The notes below the pieces were generated by a model. It was not told the origin of the DNA. It worked only from the letters and a program-made list of their open reading frames with translations, and made no database searches. A stretch of 62,427 nt of DNA from Candidatus Poribacteria bacterium (GTDB taxonomy: Bacteria; Poribacteria; WGA-4E; WGA-3G): the NCBI GenBank assembly GCA_003635185.1, contig PYJA01000125.1:1-62427 (forward strand). The letters run 5' to 3'. Made by a program: the position numbers and the translations under genes. Below are positions 1-9,104 of this stretch, one piece after another (the stretch's first letter is position 1; each line of letters opens with the position of its first letter).

Positions 1-9
1 ACCTTCTTT

Positions 10-58
10 AGTCCCTACCAAATCAACGCCAAATGCGCGTATGGCATTTGTCGGGACT
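10..58. repeat. imperfect hairpin repeat
   Basis: Imperfect inverted repeat: the left arm begins AGTCCC and ends CAAAT (10-23), and the right arm ends TCGGGACT (46-58). An inner GCC/GGC plus AAATGC/GCATTT pairing lies between. It sits in the gene-free first 420 bases, which otherwise hold the TA-inserting element at 184-316 and degenerate palindromes. I see no supported gene here. Confidence 0.4.
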
Positions 59-183
59 GAAATGTGGATAATCCCAATCGTCATGCCTATTCAGAAGGGT
101 TTTTAGAACAAGAAATATTTACTTAAATTGACACCTATGGTGCGGTTAGGAAACCTCGCCAGCAGTGGGGTATACGACGTGTC

Positions 184-316
184 TAGTGCTTCGTCAACAT
201 ATTATTGTCCGTCGCGATTCGGAGATCGCTCCTACCGATAGACCGCTTATGGTAGGAGGGAACTCCGATTCCCGACTACTTTCAAGAGCTATCAATTAGC
301 ACTTGACGAAGCACTA
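184..316. mobile_element. MITE family A, copy 1 (TA target duplication)
   Basis: A palindromic element of about 130 bp. The terminal inverted repeats are TAGTGCTTCGTCAA at the left and TTGACGAAGCACTA at the right, with a TA dinucleotide at each end (184-185 and 315-316). The centre is a second imperfect hairpin (TCGGAGATCGCTCCTACC against GGTAGGAGGGAACTCCGA). It has no coding capacity. Two more copies lie in tandem at 62115-62377. TA duplication is typical of IS630/Tc1-mariner-type transposases, so mobilisation in trans by such an enzyme is inferred. Confidence 0.8.
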
Positions 317-421
317 GTGCGGATGGACAATTACCGAATTAATAACTTAATCTTCATCCAGTTTGCGTACTAATATGCACAAACTAACAGATTGTGGGAC
401 AAGGTGGCAACTTAGGTTATA

Positions 422-1978
422 TTACCACGAATCCGTACGGAACGGAGAAACGGGTAATCCCTCTTTATTCATCAGATTCGGCTCCGCAGTTTGGTGCCAC
501 CCTAATCGCACAGCAACAAGGGACTTAACGGAATCACTTGATACAACCACCGTATTACCATCAACTACCGCAACCGCATCAACAAACTGCTTATCTTCAC
601 CTGCAATTTGAAACCACGTTAACGGTTGTTCGTCTCTTGATGTCAAGCCGCTACCCACATGCTCAAAACTGATGCGGATTGTGCTGCCTTCAACCGCCAT
701 GGATTTGTATAGCGGCCCTGAATACACAAGATCGTCTTTATTGTATGTTTTCGCGAGTGCCCATAAGGCAAGCCGCAAGCCAACGTCCTGCTTATTTCGG
801 GGATGAATATCTCTGACGTTGCCAATGTCGGTTGTTACCACCATGCCAGTATTTGGAACTGCGAGTGTGGCAGTTTGCGCTTCCCAAATTTTCGGAAGAT
901 GAGTCGGATCATTCCTATCATAACCTCCCCACGGCGCAAGTTGCACAAAATAAAACGGAAAATCACCTTGTCCCCATATTTCGCGCCAGCCATGTATGAG
1001 CGCTTTCATCTTCTCATGATACACCATCCCTTCCCGCATGTTTGATTCACCTTGATACCAAAGCGCGCCACGAATTGCATAAGGAACAATCGGATATATC
1101 ATGTTGTTATAGAGTGCAGTTGGTCTGCCTTGAGGTGTCAGCGGGTGGAAATTATTTGGCATCTCAAAAATGATGCTATCGTTTTCCAATGCTTCACGTG
1201 CCGCTGCTATCCAGTCTTCAATTTCCTTGATTTTTTCCGGGAGCCGCATGCGATAGTTTTTATTTATATCGCGGATTTCCTCAGAAATAGCTGAGAGTGC
1301 TGGAACAGCATTGAATCCTTCGGGTGCAGTCCACGCCTCAATACGTGTACCTCCCCAGGATGTGTTGATTAAACCTATTGGCACATCAAGTTCTTTGTGA
1401 ATATGTCTGCCGAAAAAATATGCAACAGCCGAGAAATGTCTGACACTATCTGGTGTCGTCGGATGCCATTGTGCATTGACATCCGGCGCTGGTAAACCGG
1501 AAGATTCCTTCGGTATATGAAACAAACGGATATTCGGATAATCTGCTGCAGCAATCTCCGCATCTCTGTTATTTGAAGTGTTGACCGACCACGCCATGTT
1601 AGACTGTCCAGAACATACCCACACTTCACCAAAAAGGATATTCGTAAGTTCAACGGTATTATTGCCAACAACATTAAGCGTATACGGACCGCCTGCTGAC
1701 GTGGCTGGCAACGTGACTTGCCAATTGCCTTTTGCATCAGCTTTGACTGTATCAGTATGAACAACCTCTGCTTCCCCGTTCTGTTTGCTTAGGGTAATAG
1801 AGATTTCTTCATCTGCAGCTGCCCATCCCCAAATTGGAACTGGCATATCACGTTGTAAAACCATGTTGTTGCCGAAAACTCGCGGCAGTTTAACTTCCGC
1901 AAACGCAAAAGTCTGCGAAAAGAACAAAAGACTACTGATAAAAACAATGACGACTATTTTCATATTTCTCTCCTTCAA
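422..1978 (-). CDS. sialate O-acetylesterase (SGNH hydrolase)
   Basis: 518 aa. Predicted to remove O-acetyl groups from sialic acids or similar acetylated glycans, in the periplasm or outside the cell. An N-terminal signal peptide (about residues 1-28, hydrophobic core ending in FAFA) is visible. The sequence then has the family hallmarks: an N-terminal beta domain (LPRVFGNNMVLQRDMPVPIWG), the nucleophile block CSGQSNM, the ALWYQGESN block and a late DIHPRNKQDVG block carrying the Asp/His pair. The length is normal for the family. It is monocistronic and leftward, with a purine-rich AAGGAGAG site just before the ATG. Sialic acid need not be the real substrate, since many relatives act on plant or algal polysaccharides. 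Confidence 0.9.
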   Translation of the reverse strand: MKERNMKIVVIVFISSLLFFSQTFAFAEVKLPRVFGNNMVLQRDMPVPIWGWAAADEEISITLSKQNGEAEVVHTDTVKADAKGNWQVTLPATSAGGPYTLNVVGNNTVELTNILFGEVWVCSGQSNMAWSVNTSNNRDAEIAAADYPNIRLFHIPKESSGLPAPDVNAQWHPTTPDSVRHFSAVAYFFGRHIHKELDVPIGLINTSWGGTRIEAWTAPEGFNAVPALSAISEEIRDINKNYRMRLPEKIKEIEDWIAAAREALENDSIIFEMPNNFHPLTPQGRPTALYNNMIYPIVPYAIRGALWYQGESNMREGMVYHEKMKALIHGWREIWGQGDFPFYFVQLAPWGGYDRNDPTHLPKIWEAQTATLAVPNTGMVVTTDIGNVRDIHPRNKQDVGLRLALWALAKTYNKDDLVYSGPLYKSMAVEGSTIRISFEHVGSGLTSRDEQPLTWFQIAGEDKQFVDAVAVVDGNTVVVSSDSVKSLVAVRLGWHQTAEPNLMNKEGLPVSPFRTDSW

Positions 1979-2012
1979 ATTTTATAGTGAAATCCACAAT
2001 TACTTTGACATT

Positions 2013-2034
2013 GGCGAGGTTAGGAAACCTCGCC
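2013..2034. repeat. short perfect palindrome, GGCGAGGTT family
   Basis: A 9-bp perfect stem (GGCGAGGTT / AACCTCGCC) with a 4-nt loop, between the esterase and recD2. A half-degenerate copy lies at about 142-160 and half-arms recur near 19498-19508, so this is a dispersed intergenic palindrome, not a local terminator. Confidence 0.55.
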
Positions 2035-2176
2035 AGCGTTATAGTGTGTGGGTTGTTGTTCATTGAAATGTCCACATATTTTTGAATTTTACTATAATTC
2101 GTTAGGATTTCACAATTCCAGAACAAGAGAAATCCTGTTGATTACGTTGTTGGATACTCCTTTGGAAGTATCGCTA

Positions 2177-4504
2177 TTAATAAATCTCGCTTCTAACATT
2201 TTGAAGGCGTTCTGCAAGATAACTGTTGCGCCACATCACTTGATTATTATGGATACATATATTAAGTGCCTTTTGAGAGCCAACAATCACCACCCGTTCC
2301 TTTGCACGGGTGATGCCTGTGTAAAGTAGATTTCGTTGTAACATGATATAGTGTTGGGTATGCAAAGGTATCACAACTGCGGGATACTCACTACCTTGTG
2401 CCTTATGGATAGTGGTAGCATACGCTAAAACCAGTTCGTTCAGGTCTGCCATATCATAAACCACTATTTTTTCGGGAAACCGAACCTGCAACGTCTTGTC
2501 TATATGATCAATGCTGACAATTCTACCAATATCTCCATTGTATACATCGTAATCGTAGTTATTGCGTATCTGCATAACTTTATCACCGATACGAAAGGTT
2601 TGCCATCCTTTTATAGCTTGTTCAGCGTTGGGATTAAGCACATCCTGTAAACATTTGTTAAGGCCCTCAGCACCAAGGATGCCACGCCGCATCGGACACA
2701 GCAGCTGAATGTCATCTATGGGATGATAGTTATAATGGTGAGGTAGCCGTTCAGCAATCAAAGAAGTAATCTGTTGGGCTGCTAATTCAGGTTCTTCCTC
2801 CTCAATAAAAAAGAAATCCCGATTCTCTGGACCGGAAAGTATCGGAAATTCTCCGCTGTTTATCCGATGTGCGTTGGTGACAATCATGCTCTCTTGTGCT
2901 TGGCGGAAAATCTCTGTGAGTCTTACAACTGGGACTTTTTGTGAGTCGATCAACGATTTTAGCACATTGCCAGCACCGACAGATGGCAGTTGATCGGTGT
3001 CACCGATGAGTACGACGGTAGCATCAAGAGGAATCGCCTGCATTAATCGGTTCATAAGAACGATATCCACCATTGACATCTCGTCCACAATTACGACATC
3101 CGCTTCTAATGGGTTTTCGCGATTGCGTTTGAATCCGTTATCTTGAAAAGAAAATTCAAGTAGTCTATGTATCGTTTTCGCTTCTTTTCCCGTGGTTTCG
3201 CTGAGTCGTTTCGCAGCACGTCCGGTAGGTGCAGCCAAAACGATACGCCGTCCTACTGCTTCAAACAATCTTATCATGCCGACTGTCGTTGTTGTTTTGC
3301 CAGTCCCTGGTCCACCTGTGAGAATCATTGCGCGTTCTGTGAGGGCAGTCCGAATTGCCTCCCGTTGCTGAGGGGCAAATTGAATGTTCATCTCATTTTC
3401 CAACTCACTCAAAGATATGTTTATGTCTAATGAACTGGCATTTTGCATTCCATTTGATAACAATCTCAAAAACTGGTTTGCCACACCCATTTCAGCATAG
3501 TAAAACGGCGCAAGATAGATTGCGCTACTTTCAAGGAGTGTAGATATGTGATTAGAGTGTTGCTTATCAGGAAGATCCTCTGTTTCTTCACAGATTTCTA
3601 TATACTCGCTATGATTTTCGGATACTGTGTTTTTTGCCCCACTATTGAGCCAATCATTTATTTCACTTTGCTCCGCAATGATTTCAACTGGTTCGCCTGC
3701 TTGTGAAAGAATAATTTCCTCTTTTTGAGTCAACGCGAGGACCCCCATTTCAATTGTCCGTGAATCCTGTTCAAGAATGTTTTTACATGCCTCTATCAGT
3801 TTATCGGGATATTGAAAGACGTGTCCTTCATCCGTTTTTTGGCTAAGCACATATTTGATACCAGCTTGGACCCGATGCGGGTCGTTTTTATCTATACCCA
3901 GTTTTTGTGCAATCGTATCTGCGGTGACAAACCCGATGCCGTAAATATCATCAGCAAGGCGGTAAGGATTTTCAGTTACAATCGGAATAGATTCATTTTG
4001 GTATGTTTTGTAAATTTTTGCTGCATGTGAAGTGCTAACGTTATGTGATTGCAGAAAAAGCATGACGTTTTTAATTTCGCGTTGTTCTTCCCACGCTTGC
4101 TGGATCATTTTAACCCGCTTCTGCCCAATTCCGGGAACTCCTGCTAATTTTTCAGGTGTCTGCTCAATTATATCTATCGTATCCATGCCGAACAGACCGA
4201 CAATTCGGGCAGCCATCTTAGGACCGATTCCTTTAATCAACCCCGACCCCAGATATTTCCTTATCCCAATAATATTTGCAGGTTGTATAGTTTCAGCCCT
4301 CTCAATCTGAAATTGTAGTCCGTATTTTGGATTGTTTACCCATTCTCCGTTGAGTAGCAGACTCTCTCCAGGATTAACAGACGCAAGGTTACCGACAATC
4401 GTGACAAGTTCAGCGTGACCCCGCGCAGAAAACCTGCCGATTGTAAAACCGGTATCAGGATTTTCAAAAACGATACGCTCAAGAATGCCGTTTAGTGTTT
4501 CCAT
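2177..4504 (-). CDS. recD2: RecD2-like ATP-dependent DNA helicase
   Basis: 775 aa superfamily 1B 5'-3' DNA helicase. The N-terminal part has tandem helix-hairpin-helix segments (about residues 75-150: GLIKGIGPKMAARI and LAGVPGIGQKR), diagnostic of RecD2 rather than the RecBCD subunit RecD. The helicase core shows Walker A GGPGTGKTTTT (about 392-402), Walker B VIVDEMSM, motif III GDTDQLPSVGAG, and the C-terminal IHKAQGSE and YTGITRAKE motifs. The length matches the family (about 720-800 aa). No recB or recC is nearby. It begins 9 bp after the last Uma2 nuclease gene in the same direction, so the four genes are probably co-transcribed. RecD2 proteins are linked to repair and replication-fork processing. 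Confidence 0.93.
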   Translation of the reverse strand: METLNGILERIVFENPDTGFTIGRFSARGHAELVTIVGNLASVNPGESLLLNGEWVNNPKYGLQFQIERAETIQPANIIGIRKYLGSGLIKGIGPKMAARIVGLFGMDTIDIIEQTPEKLAGVPGIGQKRVKMIQQAWEEQREIKNVMLFLQSHNVSTSHAAKIYKTYQNESIPIVTENPYRLADDIYGIGFVTADTIAQKLGIDKNDPHRVQAGIKYVLSQKTDEGHVFQYPDKLIEACKNILEQDSRTIEMGVLALTQKEEIILSQAGEPVEIIAEQSEINDWLNSGAKNTVSENHSEYIEICEETEDLPDKQHSNHISTLLESSAIYLAPFYYAEMGVANQFLRLLSNGMQNASSLDINISLSELENEMNIQFAPQQREAIRTALTERAMILTGGPGTGKTTTTVGMIRLFEAVGRRIVLAAPTGRAAKRLSETTGKEAKTIHRLLEFSFQDNGFKRNRENPLEADVVIVDEMSMVDIVLMNRLMQAIPLDATVVLIGDTDQLPSVGAGNVLKSLIDSQKVPVVRLTEIFRQAQESMIVTNAHRINSGEFPILSGPENRDFFFIEEEEPELAAQQITSLIAERLPHHYNYHPIDDIQLLCPMRRGILGAEGLNKCLQDVLNPNAEQAIKGWQTFRIGDKVMQIRNNYDYDVYNGDIGRIVSIDHIDKTLQVRFPEKIVVYDMADLNELVLAYATTIHKAQGSEYPAVVIPLHTQHYIMLQRNLLYTGITRAKERVVIVGSQKALNICIHNNQVMWRNSYLAERLQNVRSEIY

Positions 4505-4513
4505 GTTATACCA

Positions 4514-5089
4514 CTACTCAAACAAGAGTTCAACTGGGCAGGAGAAACCCGGGACTACATCATCACCAGTAAGTGTATCTTCGTATGTGAGAATCTTGAT
4601 GTCTGTTTCAGATTTATACACTGTGACAGTTTTAGAAATAGGTTCAATCACCCAAACACATCGTGTCCCTGCGTCTAAATAAGCAAAAACTTTCCCAACA
4701 ACACGTGACTGGATATCTGAAGGTGAAACTACTTCGATCGCAAGGTCAGGCGGTATTGGAAAACCTTTGTTTTTGTCTTGATCGTCGTTTAACCTTTCTG
4801 CTGAGACAAACGCTAAATCTGGTTTCAGCACCCGTTCTCCAATCTTAAACGATATTTCTAAGGAATACACGCTACCAATTTTATTTTCTCGTACATACGA
4901 ATCTAAATATCGAATTAGATTCATACCAATCTCACTGTGTCTTATTGATGCGTCTGGCATCTGTACTAATTCTCCTTTAATATATTCATATCCTTCTACA
5001 TCGTTCTCAAGAAATTCCTCTAACGTTATCGTGCCAGGTTCTGGAAGAGGTATATCTTGCAAAGGGTCGTGAGTATCCAATTGTGCCAT
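4514..5089 (-). CDS. Uma2-family putative restriction endonuclease, copy 3
   Basis: 191 aa, PD-(D/E)XK-fold Uma2 family (DUF820). The core is visible: VLKPDLAFVSAER supplies the Asp, LAIEVVSPSD the Glu, and a following Lys lies in KVFAYLDAGTRCVW. The last 22 residues are identical to those of the two upstream copies. Uma2 proteins occur as large paralogous families in cyanobacteria, Poribacteria and others; their biological role is unsettled. It is preceded by a GGAGG-type site. This is the most diverged of the three copies and the one nearest recD2. Confidence 0.85.
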   Translation of the reverse strand: MAQLDTHDPLQDIPLPEPGTITLEEFLENDVEGYEYIKGELVQMPDASIRHSEIGMNLIRYLDSYVRENKIGSVYSLEISFKIGERVLKPDLAFVSAERLNDDQDKNKGFPIPPDLAIEVVSPSDIQSRVVGKVFAYLDAGTRCVWVIEPISKTVTVYKSETDIKILTYEDTLTGDDVVPGFSCPVELLFE

Positions 5090-5135
5090 TCTGTTACCTC
5101 CGTGATAAACTTGTCAACGTTACTTGTTGATATAT

Positions 5136-5705
5136 TTACTCAAACAAGAGTTCAACTGGACAAGAGAAACCGGGGACTACATCATCACCGGTAAGTGTGT
5201 CTTCACGTGTGAGCGTTTTGATGTCCGTTTCAGATTTATATACCGTCACAGTTTTCAATGTAGGTTCAACAACCCAGACGCAGCGTGTGCCTGCATCCAG
5301 ATAAGCACGGACTTTATCAAGAATACGGGACTGAATATCTGAAGGAGAAACCACTTCAATTGCGAGGTCAGGGGGTATTGGAAGACCTTTATCATCGTCT
5401 CCAGTTAACCGCTCTGTTGATACAAACGCAACATCCGGTTTTAGCACACGTTCTCCAACCTTAAATGATGTGTCTGCTGGATACATGCGCCCCAATTTGT
5501 GTTGCCGTACATACGAATATAAATGGTGAATAACGTTCATGTTTACTTCACCGTGCCTTCTTGATGCGTCTGGCATCTGTACTAATTCTCCTTTAATATA
5601 TTCATAGCCTTCTACATCATTTTCAAGGAATTCATTTAACGTCATCGTGGTAGATTTGACAGAGGTTATATCTTGCGCGTGTTCGTGAGTTTGAATTTGT
5701 GCCAT
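5136..5705 (-). CDS. Uma2-family putative restriction endonuclease, copy 2
   Basis: 189 aa from the ATG at 5705. A longer frame is open to 5771, but this ATG is preceded by GGGAGG at good spacing and its first residues match the neighbours (MAQIQTHEH). The motifs KPDVAFVSTER, LAIEVVSPSD and KVRAYLDAGTRCVW form the PD-(D/E)XK core. The 46-bp spacer behind it is almost the same sequence as the spacer in front of it, so gene and spacer were duplicated together. Substrate and function are unknown. Confidence 0.85.
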   Translation of the reverse strand: MAQIQTHEHAQDITSVKSTTMTLNEFLENDVEGYEYIKGELVQMPDASRRHGEVNMNVIHHLYSYVRQHKLGRMYPADTSFKVGERVLKPDVAFVSTERLTGDDDKGLPIPPDLAIEVVSPSDIQSRILDKVRAYLDAGTRCVWVVEPTLKTVTVYKSETDIKTLTREDTLTGDDVVPGFSCPVELLFE

Positions 5706-5751
5706 TCTGTTATCCTCCCTGATAAACTTGTAAACGTTGCTTGTTGATATA

Positions 5752-6321
5752 TTACTCAAACAAGAGTTCAACCGGACAGGAGAAACCCGGGACTACATCG
5801 TCTCCGGTAAGTGTGTCTTCACGCGTAAGTGTTTTGATGTCCGTTTCAGATTTAAACACCGTCACGGTTTTTGATACGGAGTCAACAATCCAAACGCAGC
5901 GTGTGCCTGCATCCAGATAAGCAAGTGCCTTTCCAATGACACGAGAATGAATATCTGAAGGAGAAACCACTTCAATTGCGAGGTCAGGGGGTATCGGTAG
6001 TCCTTTGTCTTCGTCTACATCCAACCGTTCTGATGCAACAAACGCAACATCTGGTTTTAGTCCCCGTTCCCCAACCTTAAATGATGCTCCTGACGTATAC
6101 AATTCTCCAAGGTTATTATCGTAGACCGTCGGATCTAAATACCGTAGGATATTTACACTTATTCTACCATGTCTCCTTGAGGCTCCAGCCATAGGAATTA
6201 ATTCTCCTTTAACGTATTCAAATCCTTCTACATCATTCTCAAGAAATTCTTCTAATGTCATTTTGGCAGGTTTGACAGAGGTTATATCTTGCGTGGGTTC
6301 GTGAGTATCCACTTGTGTCAT
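5752..6321 (-). CDS. Uma2-family putative restriction endonuclease, copy 1
   Basis: 189 aa, the first gene of the Uma2-Uma2-Uma2-recD2 run. It has the same core (LKPDVAFVASER, LAIEVVSPSD, KALAYLDAGTRCVW) and the same C-terminus as the other two. An AGGAGG-like site precedes the ATG. It differs from the others mostly in residues 40-75, the segment between the conserved VEGFEYVKGELIPM block and the catalytic core. That could be a specificity region if the three proteins act on different DNA. Confidence 0.85.
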   Translation of the reverse strand: MTQVDTHEPTQDITSVKPAKMTLEEFLENDVEGFEYVKGELIPMAGASRRHGRISVNILRYLDPTVYDNNLGELYTSGASFKVGERGLKPDVAFVASERLDVDEDKGLPIPPDLAIEVVSPSDIHSRVIGKALAYLDAGTRCVWIVDSVSKTVTVFKSETDIKTLTREDTLTGDDVVPGFSCPVELLFE

Positions 6322-6370
6322 ACTTTAATCCTCCGCGATGCACATAAAATTAATTCTTAACAAAAAACGA

Positions 6371-7603
6371 CTATTCAATGTTCGCCATTAGTTTCCGAAA
6401 AGCATTCAGCTGTGGTGCAATAATGTGTGGTTCGTCAGTTTTATTTTCAAGCGCTTCTATTGTTTTGAATCCGTTCCCTGTGATTGCTACTACGATTCGT
6501 TCATCACGACCGATGTCTCCACTTTCAATTAATTTTTTGGTTGCAGCAAGCGTTACGCCGCCTGCTGTCTCAGTGAAAATACCTTCAGTGGCAGCAAGTA
6601 GTTTAATCGCTTCAACAATTTCATCGTCATTTGCATGTTCACCTACACCGCCTGATTTTCGAACAGTATCCACAGCATAAATCCCATCTGCCGGATTTCC
6701 TATTGCAAGGGACTTCGCAATCGTATCAGGTTTTACGGGTTTGACAAAATCACTATTTTCTTTATAAGTATTAACAATCGGACCACAACCTTCTGCTTGT
6801 GCTACGTGTATTTTCGTCCTCGGTTTGTCAATCAATCCCAACAAATGAAATTCTTTAAGTGCCTTACCAATTTTTGTAATCAGCGAACCGCCAGCAGCAG
6901 GCGCAATGATATGGTCGGGGGCTTCCCAATCGAGTTGTTCAATCAATTCAAAGCAGAGCGTCTTTGAACCTTCTGCGTAATACGGGCGGATATTGATGTT
7001 GACAAACGCCCACGGATAGACACCTGCAATTTCGCTACACAGGCGATTCACATCGTCATAGTTGCCCATAATCCCAACGACTGTTGGTGCGTAAACAAGA
7101 GATGCCACTACTTTGCCTAATTCCAGGTCGGCAGGAATAAAAATGTAACAGTTCAGATTAGCGACAGCAGCGTGCGCCGCAACAGCATTTGCTAAGTTGC
7201 CTGTGGATGCACACGATACGGTGTCAAAGTCGAATTCCTTAGATTTACTCAATGCAATTGCTACAACCCGGTCTTTGAAAGACAACGTTGGGTGACACAC
7301 TGAATCGTCTTTTATATAAATTTCTTTAACACCGAGTGCATCGCCAAGATTTTTCGCCCGGATTAAAGGTGTGAAACCGGAGTTAAGTCCGTCTGTCGGT
7401 TCACCATCAATCGGCAATAGATCAATGTATCTCCATAAACTTTCCGGTCCCTGCTCAATTGAACTTCTTGAGATTGACTTTTGAATAGCCTCGTAATTGT
7501 AATTCACCTCTAACGGACCGAAACAGAACTCGCAAACATGAAGCGGTTCCTTTGGATACTCGCGTTCACATTCGCGGCATTTTAAGCCTAAAACTTTTTC
7601 CAT
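6371..7603 (-). CDS. thrC: threonine synthase
   Basis: 410 aa, PLP-dependent fold type II enzyme converting O-phospho-L-homoserine to L-threonine. An N-terminal zinc-ribbon-like segment (LKCRECEREYP, CEFCFGPLEV) precedes the catalytic domain, as in archaeal/plant-like long forms. The Schiff-base lysine is in TLSFKDR, followed by SCASTGNLANAVAAHAA for phosphate binding, and a glycine-rich VAITGNGFKT near the C-terminus. A GGAGG site precedes the ATG. It lies 84 bp downstream of the deacetylase-like gene in the same direction. No other threonine-pathway gene is in the window. Confidence 0.9.
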   Translation of the reverse strand: MEKVLGLKCRECEREYPKEPLHVCEFCFGPLEVNYNYEAIQKSISRSSIEQGPESLWRYIDLLPIDGEPTDGLNSGFTPLIRAKNLGDALGVKEIYIKDDSVCHPTLSFKDRVVAIALSKSKEFDFDTVSCASTGNLANAVAAHAAVANLNCYIFIPADLELGKVVASLVYAPTVVGIMGNYDDVNRLCSEIAGVYPWAFVNINIRPYYAEGSKTLCFELIEQLDWEAPDHIIAPAAGGSLITKIGKALKEFHLLGLIDKPRTKIHVAQAEGCGPIVNTYKENSDFVKPVKPDTIAKSLAIGNPADGIYAVDTVRKSGGVGEHANDDEIVEAIKLLAATEGIFTETAGGVTLAATKKLIESGDIGRDERIVVAITGNGFKTIEALENKTDEPHIIAPQLNAFRKLMANIE

Positions 7604-7687
7604 TTTGCCTCCAAATATTATGATTTCATTAAGATTCTGTGAATACCACTGTTAAAATACGTTTCTCGACAGCAAATTTCAAACCTT

Positions 7688-9097
7688 TCAAATTGTCAGG
7701 ACGATTTCAAATTCGTTATTTCCCGGTTCCAACGCAACACGAATAAAAAGCAAGTGCTTATCTACCCATGTAACAACTTCAGCATTAGAGTTTTCTAATT
7801 GTAAACCGATGTGGTTGCCCCAAATCGCTACACCGTAAGGCATCGCTTTAGTAGATTCAATTGCAAAAGTGACATGCAATCGCGAACGTTTCCGATTAGG
7901 TCTAAAATTGACTATCTTCGGTAAATGATACTCAACACCGTGAACAGAAGCCCCCTGATGTGAAATCTCACTTCCAAGATTTTCCAAAACTGGGGGTGAG
8001 ATATAATTTTTCATGTCAACAGGTTCCATTGTCCCTTCAGAAAAGGTGAATTGGCATTTAGAATCGTAATAGAAAAATACCTTTTCCTCTTTTTGATCTG
8101 TTGATGTGCCTCCATCAGGGAACTGTGCTGACTCTGACTCCATAGATTCAACATTCTCCTGAGAGTCAATTTTAGTAGCAACTATAAAAGTAGGTTCAGT
8201 CTGTTGACAATTTGTCCAGTAATCATCAACCATCTCAGAAATAGGTAACAATTTTGTGCTTTCACTGCTTGCTACATGTGCAAAGTATGTATCCAGTCTT
8301 TGTAATGTTTCCTGTCCTAACTGCGCAACCTCTAATGCGTTGACATGTTCCACATAGCTAAGCCACCGATTCCACTTCTCATTTTGGACATATAGATCGT
8401 AATTTCTTTGTATTGTGTCATTTATAAGTGATGCCCGAAGATTATCCGCGTTATTGTCAAGATGTGCTGCCGTCCAGTAAGGAATGCCAGCGATACTCCC
8501 TGCAGCAGGTGCGCTAAAATTGTGTTGCTCTGCTGAGGGATAAAAAAATCCGAACGGACTGCCGCGATCAACCTCTGCTACTGAACCGCGTTCGTCCCAA
8601 CGATAACCCCACAAACCACGAAAACCGACCTGTTCCAATGCGTGAACTAAAACATGGTTTTTCCACTCTGCGCCTGCCACGTTTGGGCCAGTCCATTCCA
8701 ATGCACGCTCCATTTTTTTCGACTCAGTCCTGATATAACGCGGAACCGTTTCGCGCATTTTGACGAGATGTTCAGCGATAACTTCTGGTGAAACGCCTGC
8801 CATTGAAGTATCAATTGATTCGCTTTCAGTGTTCGGGGCTGGCACGGTTTGCCCAGTAAGTTTAGCCCAGTTTGCCTCCCACAACGGCTTGATGTCCAAC
8901 ATCAGCAACGGTTCGTCCCCAAATTCGTTATGCCACTCTGTCAGATCCTTTGCTAAAAATTGCGCTGAATCAGCAACGATTGCCCACGTAATTGGGATGT
9001 TGTATTTATGCGCCATTTTTGCTAAAAGACGCATGCCATCTCGCAGTTGCTGTCGATCTTCAGCTATCGCTGTGCTTACAAGTCCATAATATAACAT
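7688..9097 (-). CDS. putative deacetylase-like/glycoside-hydrolase-fold protein
   Basis: 469 aa, not confidently recognised. The N-terminal 200 residues look like a polysaccharide-deacetylase or glycoside-hydrolase-57-type barrel: LAKMAHKYNIPITWAIVADS is the usual second-strand pattern, and HVLVHALEQVGFRGLWGYRWDE resembles the segment where such proteins read out a candidate. A low-complexity acidic linker (about 320-350) precedes a C-terminal beta-rich domain. There is no signal peptide, so it is probably cytoplasmic. It starts 7 bp after the aldolase gene, so the two are probably translationally linked. The substrate is unknown. Confidence 0.6.
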   Translation of the reverse strand: MLYYGLVSTAIAEDRQQLRDGMRLLAKMAHKYNIPITWAIVADSAQFLAKDLTEWHNEFGDEPLLMLDIKPLWEANWAKLTGQTVPAPNTESESIDTSMAGVSPEVIAEHLVKMRETVPRYIRTESKKMERALEWTGPNVAGAEWKNHVLVHALEQVGFRGLWGYRWDERGSVAEVDRGSPFGFFYPSAEQHNFSAPAAGSIAGIPYWTAAHLDNNADNLRASLINDTIQRNYDLYVQNEKWNRWLSYVEHVNALEVAQLGQETLQRLDTYFAHVASSESTKLLPISEMVDDYWTNCQQTEPTFIVATKIDSQENVESMESESAQFPDGGTSTDQKEEKVFFYYDSKCQFTFSEGTMEPVDMKNYISPPVLENLGSEISHQGASVHGVEYHLPKIVNFRPNRKRSRLHVTFAIESTKAMPYGVAIWGNHIGLQLENSNAEVVTWVDKHLLFIRVALEPGNNEFEIVLTI

Positions 9098-9104
9098 TTT
9101 GAGA

